This document shows, in pieces, positions 1-8,746 of a stretch of DNA of 64,000 nt (the stretch's first letter is position 1; each line of letters opens with the position of its first letter). The DNA is from Siccibacter turicensis LMG 23730 (GTDB lineage: Bacteria; Pseudomonadota; Gammaproteobacteria; Enterobacterales; Enterobacteriaceae), in NCBI RefSeq assembly GCF_000463155.2, contig NZ_AWFZ01000030.1, positions 16,392 to 80,391 of the forward strand, in the 5' to 3' direction. Made by a program: the position numbers and the translations under genes. The notes under the pieces were generated by a model that was not told the DNA's origin, searched no databases, and worked only from the letters and a program-made list of their open reading frames with translations.

Positions 1-6
1 AATTCG

Positions 7-32
7 AAAAGCCCGCCGCGTGCGGGCTTTTT
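7..32. terminator. Rho-independent terminator of a gene outside the window
   Basis: A GC-rich hairpin (GCCCGC at 11-16 pairing with GCGGGC at 22-27, 5-base loop) is flanked by an A run on the left and a T run on the right, so it can terminate in both directions. It most likely ends a gene lying to the left of the window. The tmaR terminator at 66-94 is separate. Confidence 0.7.
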
Positions 33-65
33 GCTATCCGCCGTAAGCCCGTCTCGCCCGGGACC

Positions 66-94
66 AAAAAAAACCGCCATGATGGCGGTTTTTT
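66..94 (-). terminator. tmaR terminator
   Basis: The hairpin AACCGCCAT/ATGGCGGTT has A/T runs on both sides, giving a U tract when read on the minus strand just after the tmaR stop codon. It is a classical intrinsic terminator and could also work on the plus strand. Confidence 0.8.
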
Positions 95-97
95 ACG

Positions 98-436
98 TTA
101 GTCGGCTTTAGGTTCCGTCGGGGCCTTCAGCTCGCCCATCGCTTTGAGCTTTTTAGAGATCTCGCGACGCTCTTTCGAGATTTCAGCGTTTTTGATGATG
201 TAGTCATCGACGCGGTCTTCATAGTCCGTTTTCATGCTGGCGATGATGCCCTGGATGGCTTCAACGCTCATTCCCGGCTTGATGTAATCGCTCAGGTTAT
301 CGAGCAGCAGCACGCGTTTCTGGTTGTCACGGATCTTTTTCTCAACGTCCTGGATTTCACGCTGAAGCTTGTTCTTACGACGGAACAGACGGACAAACTC
401 CAGTACGTCCTGAAATGAAGGTCTGGTATTTTCCAT
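98..436 (-). CDS. tmaR: PTS system regulator TmaR (YeeX)
   Basis: This 112-residue protein is nearly identical to E. coli YeeX, now TmaR, which localises at the cell pole and recruits and controls PTS Enzyme I. It is almost entirely charged and helical, with a coiled-coil-like N-terminal half ([17 protein letters not shown]) and a second helical stretch near 75-100. No membrane segment or signal peptide is seen. It is about three residues longer than my memory of the K-12 protein because of a different C-terminal tail. The ATG has a good ribosome-binding site (AGGGG) a few bases upstream. It is transcribed alone and ends at its own terminator. The function is assigned from the family. Confidence 0.93.
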   Translation of the reverse strand: MENTRPSFQDVLEFVRLFRRKNKLQREIQDVEKKIRDNQKRVLLLDNLSDYIKPGMSVEAIQGIIASMKTDYEDRVDDYIIKNAEISKERREISKKLKAMGELKAPTEPKAD

Positions 437-612
437 TTTTACACCCCTGCTAATTTGAGACTCGGATTCGTTGTTACAACCATCATGTTGTTAGCTTAAT
501 GGTAGCGGCTATTCAAAACAATGGTTTCGCCTCGCGGGCGCCCTGCCGCTATCATACTCTTATTTCAGGTTAAATCGACACCGCCTGGGCCTGCTCCCTG
601 CGCATCTGGTGC

Positions 613-1671
613 TTATTTACGCAGCGCGCGGCACACTAGCTGCGACAACAGTTCAAGCTGACGGGCCAGTTCAAGGCTGAGCCACACATAGCCGTGAATG
701 GGCGTCTCTTCGAGGCTGCCGCTGTGGCTTTCGCGAATAAGCTGGTCCAGTTCGCTGATGATCTCGTTCAGCTTCTCACGGCTGGCAATGGCGGGCGTGG
801 GATTGCCCTCGTACAGCGCCTGGGAGAGATTGGCCAGCGTACGTTGCGTCATGTGCTGAGTGTCCCGCAGCGTGCGGGCGTTGATCATCACAAAATGGCT
901 CTCGCGCGATGCCCAGTGCGCGTTGATTTGCAGCTCCAGGGTACACACCATGTTGCGGCAGGTGGTCTGGATGGCTTCAAAGATGCGCTTCTGAATGTGG
1001 GTCTCTTTACACGCCGGGGTGATAAGCCCACGCATTTTTACCACGTCGTTCAGCACGTTTTGCAGCGGCTTTTCCAGACGCGGACGCTCCACCAGGTTAG
1101 GTGAAAAGCCGGCCTGATAGATGCGCTCGAACGCCGACATAAAGCTCGCCATCTGAATGCGCCAGTGCACGAAGGCACGCTGCGGCCAGATGCTGGTAAA
1201 GAACATGGCCAGCAGCGACCCGAGAATCACGTCCCCGCCGCGCCACAGGGCCGTTACCATATCGCCCTGCGGGGCACCGACCACTACGCCCAACGTAATG
1301 CCGATGAGCAGTGCCTGATAGGGACGCTTGCCGAGCGTGAGCCAGCCGCAGATAAACATCGCCATTGCGCACCACAGCATCATCGCCGGCAGCGACCACA
1401 GTTCAAGCTGCAGCGCCACTAACCCTAATACGGAACCAAAAATGGTGCCGCCGATCCGCTCGAAAGCCCGCGGTATCACGTTTCCCCAGAATGAAATCGG
1501 CCCCATGACCACCACCAGCGTGATAAGCGGCCAGGAGCCTTCGGGCACATCCAGCAGCCGAACCAGCAGAAACGTCAGCACGAACGCCAGCGCGATGCGC
1601 AGACCGTGGACTATCCGATAGTGCTGATAAACGCGGACGTCAAAGGGGGTTAAGGGTTTGTCAGGACGCAC
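613..1671 (-). CDS. yeeA: FUSC-family inner-membrane protein YeeA
   Basis: This is the orthologue of E. coli YeeA, an inner-membrane protein of the FUSC/aromatic acid exporter-like family with no firmly established substrate. The N-terminal half (about residues 15-160) contains closely spaced hydrophobic segments with conserved stretches such as MGPISFWGNV and PRAFERIGG. The C-terminal half is soluble and helical, ending LICRALRK-like (LVCRALRK). The reading frame stays open to an ATG at 1734. I prefer the GTG at 1671 because it is preceded by GGAG with a 7-base spacer and gives 352 residues, the E. coli length as I remember it. It is a single gene between tmaR and sbmC. Confidence 0.88.
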   Translation of the reverse strand: MRPDKPLTPFDVRVYQHYRIVHGLRIALAFVLTFLLVRLLDVPEGSWPLITLVVVMGPISFWGNVIPRAFERIGGTIFGSVLGLVALQLELWSLPAMMLWCAMAMFICGWLTLGKRPYQALLIGITLGVVVGAPQGDMVTALWRGGDVILGSLLAMFFTSIWPQRAFVHWRIQMASFMSAFERIYQAGFSPNLVERPRLEKPLQNVLNDVVKMRGLITPACKETHIQKRIFEAIQTTCRNMVCTLELQINAHWASRESHFVMINARTLRDTQHMTQRTLANLSQALYEGNPTPAIASREKLNEIISELDQLIRESHSGSLEETPIHGYVWLSLELARQLELLSQLVCRALRK

Positions 1672-1860
1672 AACCGCTCTCCGGAATTCAAAAAAACGAA
1701 TTGTACCCGTTTTTGCACAACCAGGATCGCCCAACCGCCAGAAACCGCCCCATACAGATGGTTATTTTTTAGCATCGAAGACAAAAAAAGTGCTCCTGAA
1801 CATCGCTCACTATCGCCATTAACATAACTTTATCGCGTTTTTAACATGAGTTTACTTTCT

Positions 1861-1887
1861 GACGCCTGAAACTGAACGTCAGGCGTC
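1861..1887 (-). terminator. Hairpin downstream of sbmC
   Basis: A perfect 9-bp inverted repeat (GACGCCTGA/TCAGGCGTC) with a 9-base loop lies 39 bases beyond the sbmC stop codon. The following T run on the minus strand is poor, so it could be a weak terminator or an mRNA 3' stabilising structure. Confidence 0.45.
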
Positions 1888-1925
1888 CGCACACGCCGCC
1901 ATGTGTAGCATCAGCGTGGCGAAGG

Positions 1926-2399
1926 TTATTTGCTTTTCTTTTGCACCGGAATATACATGTCGATCTCCCAGAAACCGTCCGCATTGCCGTCATTGAGATA
2001 GACTTCGAAACAGGGCAACGGAGCGGGCAGGTAGCGGTCATCGCCAAGCAGACTGTTGAAGAACAGCAGCCACGGCTTGCCAAAGTTCCCCTCCTCCACC
2101 CGGGCATGAGCGATGGCATACTCCCCGCCGGCTATTTCGGTGTGGATCACGCCGCCGCTGTTTTCCGGCACCGCGAAGCCCGCAGGCACCGACACCACCG
2201 TTGCGGCACGCAGCCTTTCCGGCGGGGTTTCATCGGGGTTGTCGTAATAGACCGCTATCCACTCTTCAGGACGCAAATGGTGCGTCTCTACCCATAACAG
2301 CAGCTGCTGAAAGCCCTGCGGTACGGTTTTTTCCCACGGGCCGACCAGATGAAAACCCGCTACGTTGCGGGCAGGAACTGCCTCAATGTTGTAGTGCAT
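1926..2399 (-). CDS. sbmC: DNA gyrase inhibitor SbmC (GyrI)
   Basis: At 157 residues this has exactly the length of E. coli SbmC/GyrI, and it starts with the typical [20 protein letters not shown]. It is a GyrI-like small-molecule-binding fold protein. In E. coli it inhibits DNA gyrase supercoiling and protects against microcin B17 and other gyrase poisons. It is cytoplasmic, with no signal peptide or membrane segment. An SOS-type LexA operator lies just upstream of the start codon. In K-12 dacD sits between sbmC and sbcB. Here it is absent and sbcB follows on the opposite strand after about 220 bases. Confidence 0.93.
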   Translation of the reverse strand: MHYNIEAVPARNVAGFHLVGPWEKTVPQGFQQLLLWVETHHLRPEEWIAVYYDNPDETPPERLRAATVVSVPAGFAVPENSGGVIHTEIAGGEYAIAHARVEEGNFGKPWLLFFNSLLGDDRYLPAPLPCFEVYLNDGNADGFWEIDMYIPVQKKSK

Positions 2400-2422
2400 G
2401 CTACGCTCCAGGGTTGAAAGAT

Positions 2423-2442
2423 GACTGTATTTATATACACCC
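2423..2442 (-). promoter_or_regulatory. LexA box upstream of sbmC
   Basis: Read toward sbmC the site contains GTGTATATAAATACAG, one base away from the LexA consensus CTG-N10-CAG: one half-site is GTG instead of CTG. It lies 24-43 bases upstream of the sbmC ATG. SOS control of sbmC is established in E. coli; its strength here is inferred. Confidence 0.65.
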
Positions 2443-2618
2443 TGATGGCGCCGATGAGCGGGGTGCGGGGATAAATTTGTTCATTTTGCGAGCAGCTTCG
2501 CGAAGGTGTCACCCGGCCCGGCGAATCCCTTTCGCGAACGCGTTTCTTTCCTTCTGGTCGCTCTGGTTATGGTTTACCATGCATGCGTTCATGAAATTTT
2601 ATAAGGATGGTCTTCCTG

Positions 2619-4043
2619 GTGTCTGACTCCCCGGCGCAATCCACGTTCCTGTTTCACGATTACGAAACCTTCGGTAAAAGCCCCTCGCTGGATCGGCCCG
2701 CGCAGTTCGCCGCTATCCGTACCGATGCCGAATTCAACATCATTGGCGAGCCGGAAGTGTTCTTCTGTAAGCCGGCCGATGACTATCTGCCCCAGCCCGA
2801 AGCGGTCATGATCACCGGCATTACGCCGCAGCAGGCGCTGGCTCAGGGCATGAACGAGGCCGATTTCGCTAAGCGTATCCACGCCCTGTTTACCGTGCCG
2901 AAGACCTGCGTGGTGGGCTACAACAACGTGCGGTTCGACGACGAAGTGACGCGCAACATCTTCTATCGCAACTTTTACGATCCCTACGCCTGGAGCTGGC
3001 AGCACGACAATTCGCGCTGGGATCTGCTGGATGTGATGCGCGCGTGCTACGCGCTGCGCCCGGACGGTATCGTCTGGCCGGAGAATGACGACGGTTTGCC
3101 GAGTTTCCGGCTGGAGCATCTCACCAAAGCCAACGGCATCGAACACGCCAATGCCCATGACGCGATGGCTGATGTCTACGCCACCATCGCCATGGCGCAG
3201 CTGGTACGCACGCGCCAGCCGAAACTGTTCGATTACCTCTTTAGTTTCCGCAGCAAGCAGAAGCTGATCTCGCTCATTGACGTGCCCCAGATGAAACCCC
3301 TCGTGCACGTGTCGGGGATGTTCGGCGCGCTACGCGGGAATACCAGCTGGGTTGCCCCGCTGGCGTGGCACCCTGACAACCGGAATGCGGTGATCATGGT
3401 GGATCTGGCGGGCGATGTGTCGCCGCTGCTGGAGCTGGATGCCGACGCGCTGCGCGAGCGGCTGTATACCCCGAAGGCGCAGCTCAACGCCGCCGCGGTG
3501 CCGGTGAAGCTGGTGCATCTCAATAAGTGCCCGGTGCTGGCCCAGGCGAACACGCTGCGCCCGGAAGATGCCGAACGGCTGGGCATCGACCGTCAGCACT
3601 GCCTCAACAACCTTAAGCTGCTGCGCGATAATCCGCAGGTGCGTGAGAAGGTGGTGGCCATCTATGCCGAGACGGAACCCTTTGTACCATCCGATAACGT
3701 CGATGCGCAGCTCTACAACGGCTTCTTCAGCGACGCTGACCGGGCGGCAATGAACATCGTGCTGCAGACCGAACCGCAGAATCTGCCCGCGCTGGATATC
3801 AGCTTTGTGGATCCGCGCATTGAGAAACTGCTGTTCAACTACCGGGCGCGCAATTATCCCGGCACGCTGGATGAGGCCGAGCAGCAGCGCTGGCTCAACC
3901 ACCGCCGCGAGGTGTTTACCCCGGACTATCTGCAACGCTGGGCGCAGGAGCTGGAGATGCTCTACAACCAGTACGAGGGTGACAGCGAGAAAACCACGCT
4001 GATCAAGGCCCTCTACCAGTATGCCCAGGAGATCGTCGGGTAA
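2619..4043 (+). CDS. sbcB: Exodeoxyribonuclease I
   Basis: ExoI degrades single-stranded DNA 3' to 5' and acts in recombination and mismatch repair. The protein is full length. It opens with the DEDDh exonuclease motif (FHDYETFG, acidic residues near 14 and 16 from the GTG). The last catalytic His/Asp pair lies in NAHDAMADVY. The SH3-like and C-terminal helical domains follow. The frame is open from an ATG at 2607, but that ATG lies directly on the ribosome-binding site TAAGGA. The GTG at 2619 lies 11 bases after it and gives MSDSPAQSTF, so I place the start there with moderate confidence. It converges on tsuB across a shared terminator. Confidence 0.93.
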   Translation: MSDSPAQSTFLFHDYETFGKSPSLDRPAQFAAIRTDAEFNIIGEPEVFFCKPADDYLPQPEAVMITGITPQQALAQGMNEADFAKRIHALFTVPKTCVVGYNNVRFDDEVTRNIFYRNFYDPYAWSWQHDNSRWDLLDVMRACYALRPDGIVWPENDDGLPSFRLEHLTKANGIEHANAHDAMADVYATIAMAQLVRTRQPKLFDYLFSFRSKQKLISLIDVPQMKPLVHVSGMFGALRGNTSWVAPLAWHPDNRNAVIMVDLAGDVSPLLELDADALRERLYTPKAQLNAAAVPVKLVHLNKCPVLAQANTLRPEDAERLGIDRQHCLNNLKLLRDNPQVREKVVAIYAETEPFVPSDNVDAQLYNGFFSDADRAAMNIVLQTEPQNLPALDISFVDPRIEKLLFNYRARNYPGTLDEAEQQRWLNHRREVFTPDYLQRWAQELEMLYNQYEGDSEKTTLIKALYQYAQEIVG

Positions 4044-4105
4044 GCGGCCAGCCCGGCGCAGCTAAAGGTAGAGATAAAACCCGGCTGGCGCTGCCTCCAC
4101 CCCAT

Positions 4106-4134
4106 AAAAAAGGGTCGCTTATGCGACCCTTTTT
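4106..4134. terminator. Bidirectional terminator between sbcB and tsuB
   Basis: AGGGTCGC/GCGACCCT forms an 8-bp perfect stem with a 4-base loop, flanked by A and T runs. It lies between the convergent genes sbcB (plus) and tsuB (minus) and should terminate both. Confidence 0.88.
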
Positions 4135-4148
4135 AGTATCAGAAAGGA

Positions 4149-4376
4149 TTATCCTTTCATCACCGTGATGCTCCAGGAGGCATCCCCGACCTGCTGATAA
4201 TCGGTGACGCTGTGCCCCTCTTCCGCTGCCCATTCCGGAATCGCTTCGGTTGCCTGAGTACAGTCGAAATCGATGACCAGCTCATCACCCTTCGCCATTT
4301 CCGCCATTGCCGCTTTTGCTTCGATCAGCGGGAACGGACAAACCTGGTTTACTACGTCTAATTTCTTAATTGCCAT
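4149..4376 (-). CDS. tsuB: TusA-family sulfurtransferase YeeD (TsuB)
   Basis: This is a 75-residue TusA/SirA-like protein with the family signature VCPFP, placing the sulfur-carrying cysteine at residue 13. YeeD/TsuB works with the membrane protein YeeE/TsuA in thiosulfate uptake for cysteine synthesis, probably receiving the sulfur species on the cytoplasmic side. It follows tsuA by 17 bases on the same strand, so the two form an operon ending at the shared terminator. Assignment by family and neighbour is firm; thiosulfate as substrate is taken from E. coli and Spirochaeta work. Confidence 0.92.
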   Translation of the reverse strand: MAIKKLDVVNQVCPFPLIEAKAAMAEMAKGDELVIDFDCTQATEAIPEWAAEEGHSVTDYQQVGDASWSITVMKG

Positions 4377-4393
4377 TCTTAAACTCCACTCGC

Positions 4394-5449
4394 TTAGGCC
4401 GCAGCGGCGCGCAGGGTCGCCTTACGCTGCGGACGAACAAACAGGAACCACGACGCCGTCCACACGCCGAGGATCATAAAGGCCAGGCCAATCCAGCCCT
4501 GCCAGGTGAGCATAGCGGTCATCACCAGTCCGTTACCGATAGAGCAGCCGCCAGCGATACTGGCTCCGAAGCCCATCAGCAGCCCGCCAGCGACGCTGCG
4601 CAGCGTGGTGGCCGCATCTGCTGCACGCACGCGGAACTCACGGCTGGCTTTGGCCGCGATATACGACCCCAGGAAGATGCCCAGCACCAGGAACACGCCC
4701 CAGTTGAGGTACTTGCTGTCACCCACCACCAGGAACTGCAGAATGTTTGCGCTCGGCGAGGTGATCCCCAGCCCAAACAGGCGCCCGGTGGCTTCGCTCA
4801 GTGGCCATGCCAGGATGGCGATAAGGCCAATCAGGATCGCGGTGACAAACGGGTGCCAGCGCTTTTCAAACAGGAGATGTGCCAGACCGGTGCGGCGCGG
4901 TGGCAGGCTCGCCACCTTGCGTTTCGGCTTCATCAGCTCCCGGCGTACCAGCCAGAGCGTTACCACCACCAGCACCGCAATCAGCGGCCATGCCGGGAGG
5001 CTGAAAGTTTCCGGAATGGAGTTGTGCGCGGTGCTGTACTCTTTCAACATCGCATTCAGCCCGGCTGCGTGCGGTGAGCGCATGATGGCGCTCATCAGCA
5101 TATAGGTTACCAGGGCAATCCAGCTGCCGATAAGTCCTTCCCCGGCGCGATACCAGGTGCCGGTGGCGCAGCCGCCCGCCAGCACGATACCCAGCCCGAA
5201 GACATAGCCCCCGACCACGGTGCCGAGCCACGGGAAGGCACCCGCGTCATAGCGCACCACGCCCACCTGGATCAGCGCGAACACGCCCACGCTCTGAATG
5301 GCGATGGCGATCAGCAGGGCATAGAACATGCGGTTATTTTTGGCGATATACATATCGCGAAAGCCGCCGGTCAGGCAGAAGCGGCCGCGCTGCATAACGA
5401 AGCCCAGCAGTCCGCCGCACAGCAGGCCGGTTAAAATCATCTGTAACAT
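4394..5449 (-). CDS. tsuA: Thiosulfate transporter YeeE (TsuA)
   Basis: This is a 351-residue polytopic inner-membrane protein of the YeeE/YedE family. Three conserved cysteine-containing motifs are visible: RGRFCLTGGFRD (Cys25), AGGCATGTWYRAGEG (Cys94) and AGGCSIGNG near the C-terminus. In structural work on TsuA these cysteines form the relay that passes thiosulfate through the hourglass-shaped channel. About nine hydrophobic segments are seen. It is the first gene of the tsuA-tsuB operon. Length and motifs are intact, so it should be functional. Confidence 0.92.
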   Translation of the reverse strand: MLQMILTGLLCGGLLGFVMQRGRFCLTGGFRDMYIAKNNRMFYALLIAIAIQSVGVFALIQVGVVRYDAGAFPWLGTVVGGYVFGLGIVLAGGCATGTWYRAGEGLIGSWIALVTYMLMSAIMRSPHAAGLNAMLKEYSTAHNSIPETFSLPAWPLIAVLVVVTLWLVRRELMKPKRKVASLPPRRTGLAHLLFEKRWHPFVTAILIGLIAILAWPLSEATGRLFGLGITSPSANILQFLVVGDSKYLNWGVFLVLGIFLGSYIAAKASREFRVRAADAATTLRSVAGGLLMGFGASIAGGCSIGNGLVMTAMLTWQGWIGLAFMILGVWTASWFLFVRPQRKATLRAAAA

Positions 5450-5577
5450 AGCACCACCCGTTTCCAGGTCAGAAAATCAAAACGGCCATTATTCACGCCT
5501 GCGTCGGCCTGACCAATAACCAAACTCACTACCATATAGCGAAAGGTTATAGATATTTTCTCTGCCGAATAACGGGC

Positions 5578-5607
5578 AAAAAAAATCCGGAGGCTAAGCC
5601 TCCGGAT
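5578..5607 (-). terminator. plaP terminator
   Basis: A perfect 10-bp stem (ATCCGGAGGC/GCCTCCGGAT, 3-base loop) is followed on the minus strand by a run of about eight T. It lies 22 bases beyond the plaP stop codon. Confidence 0.88.
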
Positions 5608-5629
5608 CCTGTGTGATACCGATGCGCGA

Positions 5630-6997
5630 TTACTGCGCGATATCTTCGTACTGCGGAACCGGATTACGGAAACTGCGGGTGACGCAGGCCAGATAGACGA
5701 TACCGATACCGCCCCAGATCAGACCCAGCACCATGGAGCTCTCTTCGAGGTTCAGCCACAGCGCGCCGACGGTGAGTGCGCCACACAGTGGCAGAATCAG
5801 ATACTGAACGTGATCCTTGAAGGTTTTGTTGCGCTTCTCACGGATCCAGAACTGCGAGATCACCGACAGGTTAACGAAGGTGAACGCCACCAGCGCGCCG
5901 AAGTTAATCAGTGCGGTTGCAGTTACCAGGTCAAAGTTAATCGCCAGCAGTGCAATGGCGCCTACCAGCAGCACGTTGAACGCCGGGGTACGCCATTTCG
6001 GGTGCACGTAGCCGAAGAAGCTGCGTGGGAACACGCCGTCACGACCCATCACGTACATCAGACGAGACACGCCCGCGTGCGCCGCCATACCGGAAGCCAG
6101 CACGGTAATGGTGGAGAAGATCAGCACGCCGTACTGGAAGGTTTTACCTGCCACGTAGAGCATGATTTCCGGCTGAGACGCTTCCGGATCTTTAAAGCGC
6201 GAGATGTCCGGGAAGTAGAGCTGCAGGAAGTAGGACGCGACGATAAACACCAGGCCGCCAATCAGCGCGGTCAGGAAGATAGCACGCGGGATCACGCGCT
6301 CAGCGTCTTTGGTCTCTTCGGACAGCGAGCTGATACCGTCAAAGCCGAGGAACGAGAAGCACAGAATGGTGGCACCGGTAATCATCGGCACAACGTGCGC
6401 GTCGGCGCTCCAGAACGGCTGCGAGCTGGTCAGCGTACCGGCGCCTTCACCGTTGGACACCCCGTGAACGATCAGGCCCACGATCACGGCCACGATGCCC
6501 ATCTGCAGCACCACGATAACGGTGTTGAAGTTGGCAACGGTTTTCAGGCTGCGCAGGTTGGAGATGGTCATAAAGGCCACCAGCGCAACCACGAACATCC
6601 ACGACGGTACGTTCGGCACCAGCGCTTCAAAGTAGATTTTCGCCAGCAGGATGTTGATCATCGGCATGAACAGGTAGTCCAGCAGGGATGACCAACCCAC
6701 CATAAAGCCAACGGCCGGGCTGATGGATTTCTGGGCGTAGGTGTAGGCAGAGCCGGCAGACGGGAAGCGGCGCACCAGTTTACCGTAGCTGATAGCGGTA
6801 AACAGAATCGCCACCAGCGCGAAGGCGTAGGCGGTAGCGACGTGACCGCTGGTCAGGCCGGACACGATACCAAACGTATCGAACAGCGTCATCGGCTGCA
6901 TATAGGCAAGGCCCATCATTACAACCGGAATCAACGTAAGGGTTTTACGCAATTCCACGCGAGAGGTGGTAGTACCTGGAGTAACGTTATGCGACAT
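5630..6997 (-). CDS. plaP: Low-affinity putrescine importer PlaP
   Basis: This 455-residue amino acid-polyamine-organocation (APC) transporter closely matches E. coli PlaP (YeeF), a proton-coupled putrescine importer linked to swarming and pilus-driven motility. About twelve membrane segments are visible, with the APC helix-1 region ([19 protein letters not shown]) and the [15 protein letters not shown] motif of the central helix. It ends at a clear terminator and has its own start with a ribosome-binding site (GGAGAT). The gene upstream on the same strand is a GABA-type aminotransferase, 186 bases away, suggesting a shared polyamine role. The LysR gene yeeY that I expect nearby in K-12 is not present. 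Confidence 0.92.
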   Translation of the reverse strand: MSHNVTPGTTTSRVELRKTLTLIPVVMMGLAYMQPMTLFDTFGIVSGLTSGHVATAYAFALVAILFTAISYGKLVRRFPSAGSAYTYAQKSISPAVGFMVGWSSLLDYLFMPMINILLAKIYFEALVPNVPSWMFVVALVAFMTISNLRSLKTVANFNTVIVVLQMGIVAVIVGLIVHGVSNGEGAGTLTSSQPFWSADAHVVPMITGATILCFSFLGFDGISSLSEETKDAERVIPRAIFLTALIGGLVFIVASYFLQLYFPDISRFKDPEASQPEIMLYVAGKTFQYGVLIFSTITVLASGMAAHAGVSRLMYVMGRDGVFPRSFFGYVHPKWRTPAFNVLLVGAIALLAINFDLVTATALINFGALVAFTFVNLSVISQFWIREKRNKTFKDHVQYLILPLCGALTVGALWLNLEESSMVLGLIWGGIGIVYLACVTRSFRNPVPQYEDIAQ

Positions 6998-7183
6998 GGC
7001 GGATCTCCATTACGGCGTGTGCCGTCGCAAATGCAAATGATTGCCCCATCTTTCTGATTTCCTCGGCGACACGACTGTCGATCTTTAGGTAAGTATCTAT
7101 CCGGTACGAAGCCCGGCCTCTTGTTTAAAATGACGTTTCTTAATTGCAAAAAAATAACCGACGTTATTCACGTCGGCTAATTC

Positions 7184-8482
7184 TCATTTTGCAGGGCGCG
7201 TATTTTGCAACATTTTCAGGCACGATGACAAGATGTTGAGCCCCTCATCGACAATTTCTTTTTCTGCGGTCAGTGGAATCAGAAAACGGATAACGTTTGC
7301 CCGTACGCCACAGGAGAGTAACACCAGTCCCTGACGCCCCGCTTCCTGCACCAGACGCTGGGTCAGCGCCGGGTCCGGACGCTGAGGATCGCCCGCCTCG
7401 ACAAGCTCAATCGCGACCATGGCACCCACGCCACGCACGTCGCCAATACAGGGATAGTCCGCAGCAAGCTGGGTGAGCCGGGCGATAAGATGCTCGCCCA
7501 TCGCCCGGGCTTTTTCATTGAGCTGCTCGCGCTCAATCAGGTCGGTCACCGCCAGCGCGGCGGCAATCGCCACCGGCGAACCGGCATAGGTGCCGCCGAG
7601 CCCCCCTGGCAGTGCCTTATCGAACAGCGTCCGGCGCCCCACCACCGCTGCCAGCGGGAAGCCGCCCGCCAGGCTCTTCGCCATGGTGATGAGGTCAGGC
7701 TCCACGCCGGCGTGTTCGATGGCGAAGGTTTTCCCGGTGCGGCAGAAGCCGCTCTGGATCTCATCAATTATCAGCACGATGCCGTGCTTATCGCACAGGG
7801 CGCGCAGCTGCTGCAGAAAGTGCGCTGACGCGGCGTAGAAGCCGCCTTCGCCCTGCACCGGTTCGATGATAATCGCCGCCACGTCATCCGGCGCAACGTC
7901 TGCGGCAAAAATCCCGGCCAGTGATGCCAGCGCCTGGGTGTCGCTGACGCCAAGCCAGGCGGCGGGATACGGCGCGTGGTAGATGCCGGCCGGGAACGGA
8001 CCGTAGCCTTTTTTATAGGGCTGCACTTTTCCGGTCAGGGCCATACCGAGCAGCGTGCGGCCGTGAAACGCACCGCGAAACGCGATCACCGCCGAGCGCC
8101 CGGTGGCAATGCGCGCCACCTTGATGGCATTCTCGACGGCTTCCGCGCCGGTTGAGAGAAACAGCGTCTGGCAGGCGTCCGCGATGGGCACCAGGGCGTT
8201 TAGCCGCTCCGCCAGTTCGATGTAGTTCCCGTAGGGGGTAACCTGAAAGCAGGGATGCGTAAAGCACTCCAGCTGGGCTTTCACCGCCTCGATGACCGCC
8301 GGGTGATTGTGCCCGGTATTCAGCACCGCAATCCCGGAGGCGAAATCGATATAGCGTCGCCCCTCCACGTCCCACAGCTCCGCATTACGCGCCCGCTCGA
8401 TATACACCGGCAGCGCATTGCCGACGCCCTGCGCAACCGCTTCCACCCGCCTCTCCTGCCACTGCTGATTGGTCTGCCCCAT
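7184..8482 (-). CDS. Class-III aminotransferase, probably 4-aminobutyrate transaminase
   Basis: This PLP-dependent class-III aminotransferase (432 residues) resembles GabT/PuuE. It has the acceptor-site motif TGAEAVENAIKVAR, EPVQGEGGF, the cofactor aspartate in IIDEIQSGF, and the PLP lysine in MAKSLAGGFP. These enzymes convert GABA and 2-oxoglutarate to succinate semialdehyde and glutamate. The frame is open to 8533, but the ATG at 8482 is preceded by AGGAG and gives the family-typical N-terminus MGQTNQQWQERR. It lies upstream of plaP on the same strand, which fits use of putrescine-derived GABA. I cannot separate GabT, PuuE or a paralogue from sequence alone. The gene is absent at this site in K-12 as I recall. 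Confidence 0.85.
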   Translation of the reverse strand: MGQTNQQWQERRVEAVAQGVGNALPVYIERARNAELWDVEGRRYIDFASGIAVLNTGHNHPAVIEAVKAQLECFTHPCFQVTPYGNYIELAERLNALVPIADACQTLFLSTGAEAVENAIKVARIATGRSAVIAFRGAFHGRTLLGMALTGKVQPYKKGYGPFPAGIYHAPYPAAWLGVSDTQALASLAGIFAADVAPDDVAAIIIEPVQGEGGFYAASAHFLQQLRALCDKHGIVLIIDEIQSGFCRTGKTFAIEHAGVEPDLITMAKSLAGGFPLAAVVGRRTLFDKALPGGLGGTYAGSPVAIAAALAVTDLIEREQLNEKARAMGEHLIARLTQLAADYPCIGDVRGVGAMVAIELVEAGDPQRPDPALTQRLVQEAGRQGLVLLSCGVRANVIRFLIPLTAEKEIVDEGLNILSSCLKMLQNTRPAK

Positions 8483-8746
8483 AGGTTCTCCTTGCCAGAC
8501 GGCCTGGATGCCGCCTGAAGCCTGAGCTGCCACCCGGAAATTGTCGTCTTAGTGGCGCTGTCTGCGCATCGCGTCCGGGTGGTGTTGCGGGCGTGAATGG
8601 CGCGCCCCTCTTAAACATAGACGAGGGCAAACGCTTTACCAGAGAGGCACGAGCAGGCAGGAAAAAAGGGAAGTACCGGGCGACACGGGGGGTGCAGAAA
8701 GCGGTCGCGCCGGACTTGCAGTGTCGGCGCGACGGTGGCAGAGGGG

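Noticed and set aside
488-540. A tRNA D-arm-like stretch (AGCTTAATGGTAGCG) upstream of tmaR
   Set aside because: No acceptor stem, anticodon arm or T-arm can be folded around it.
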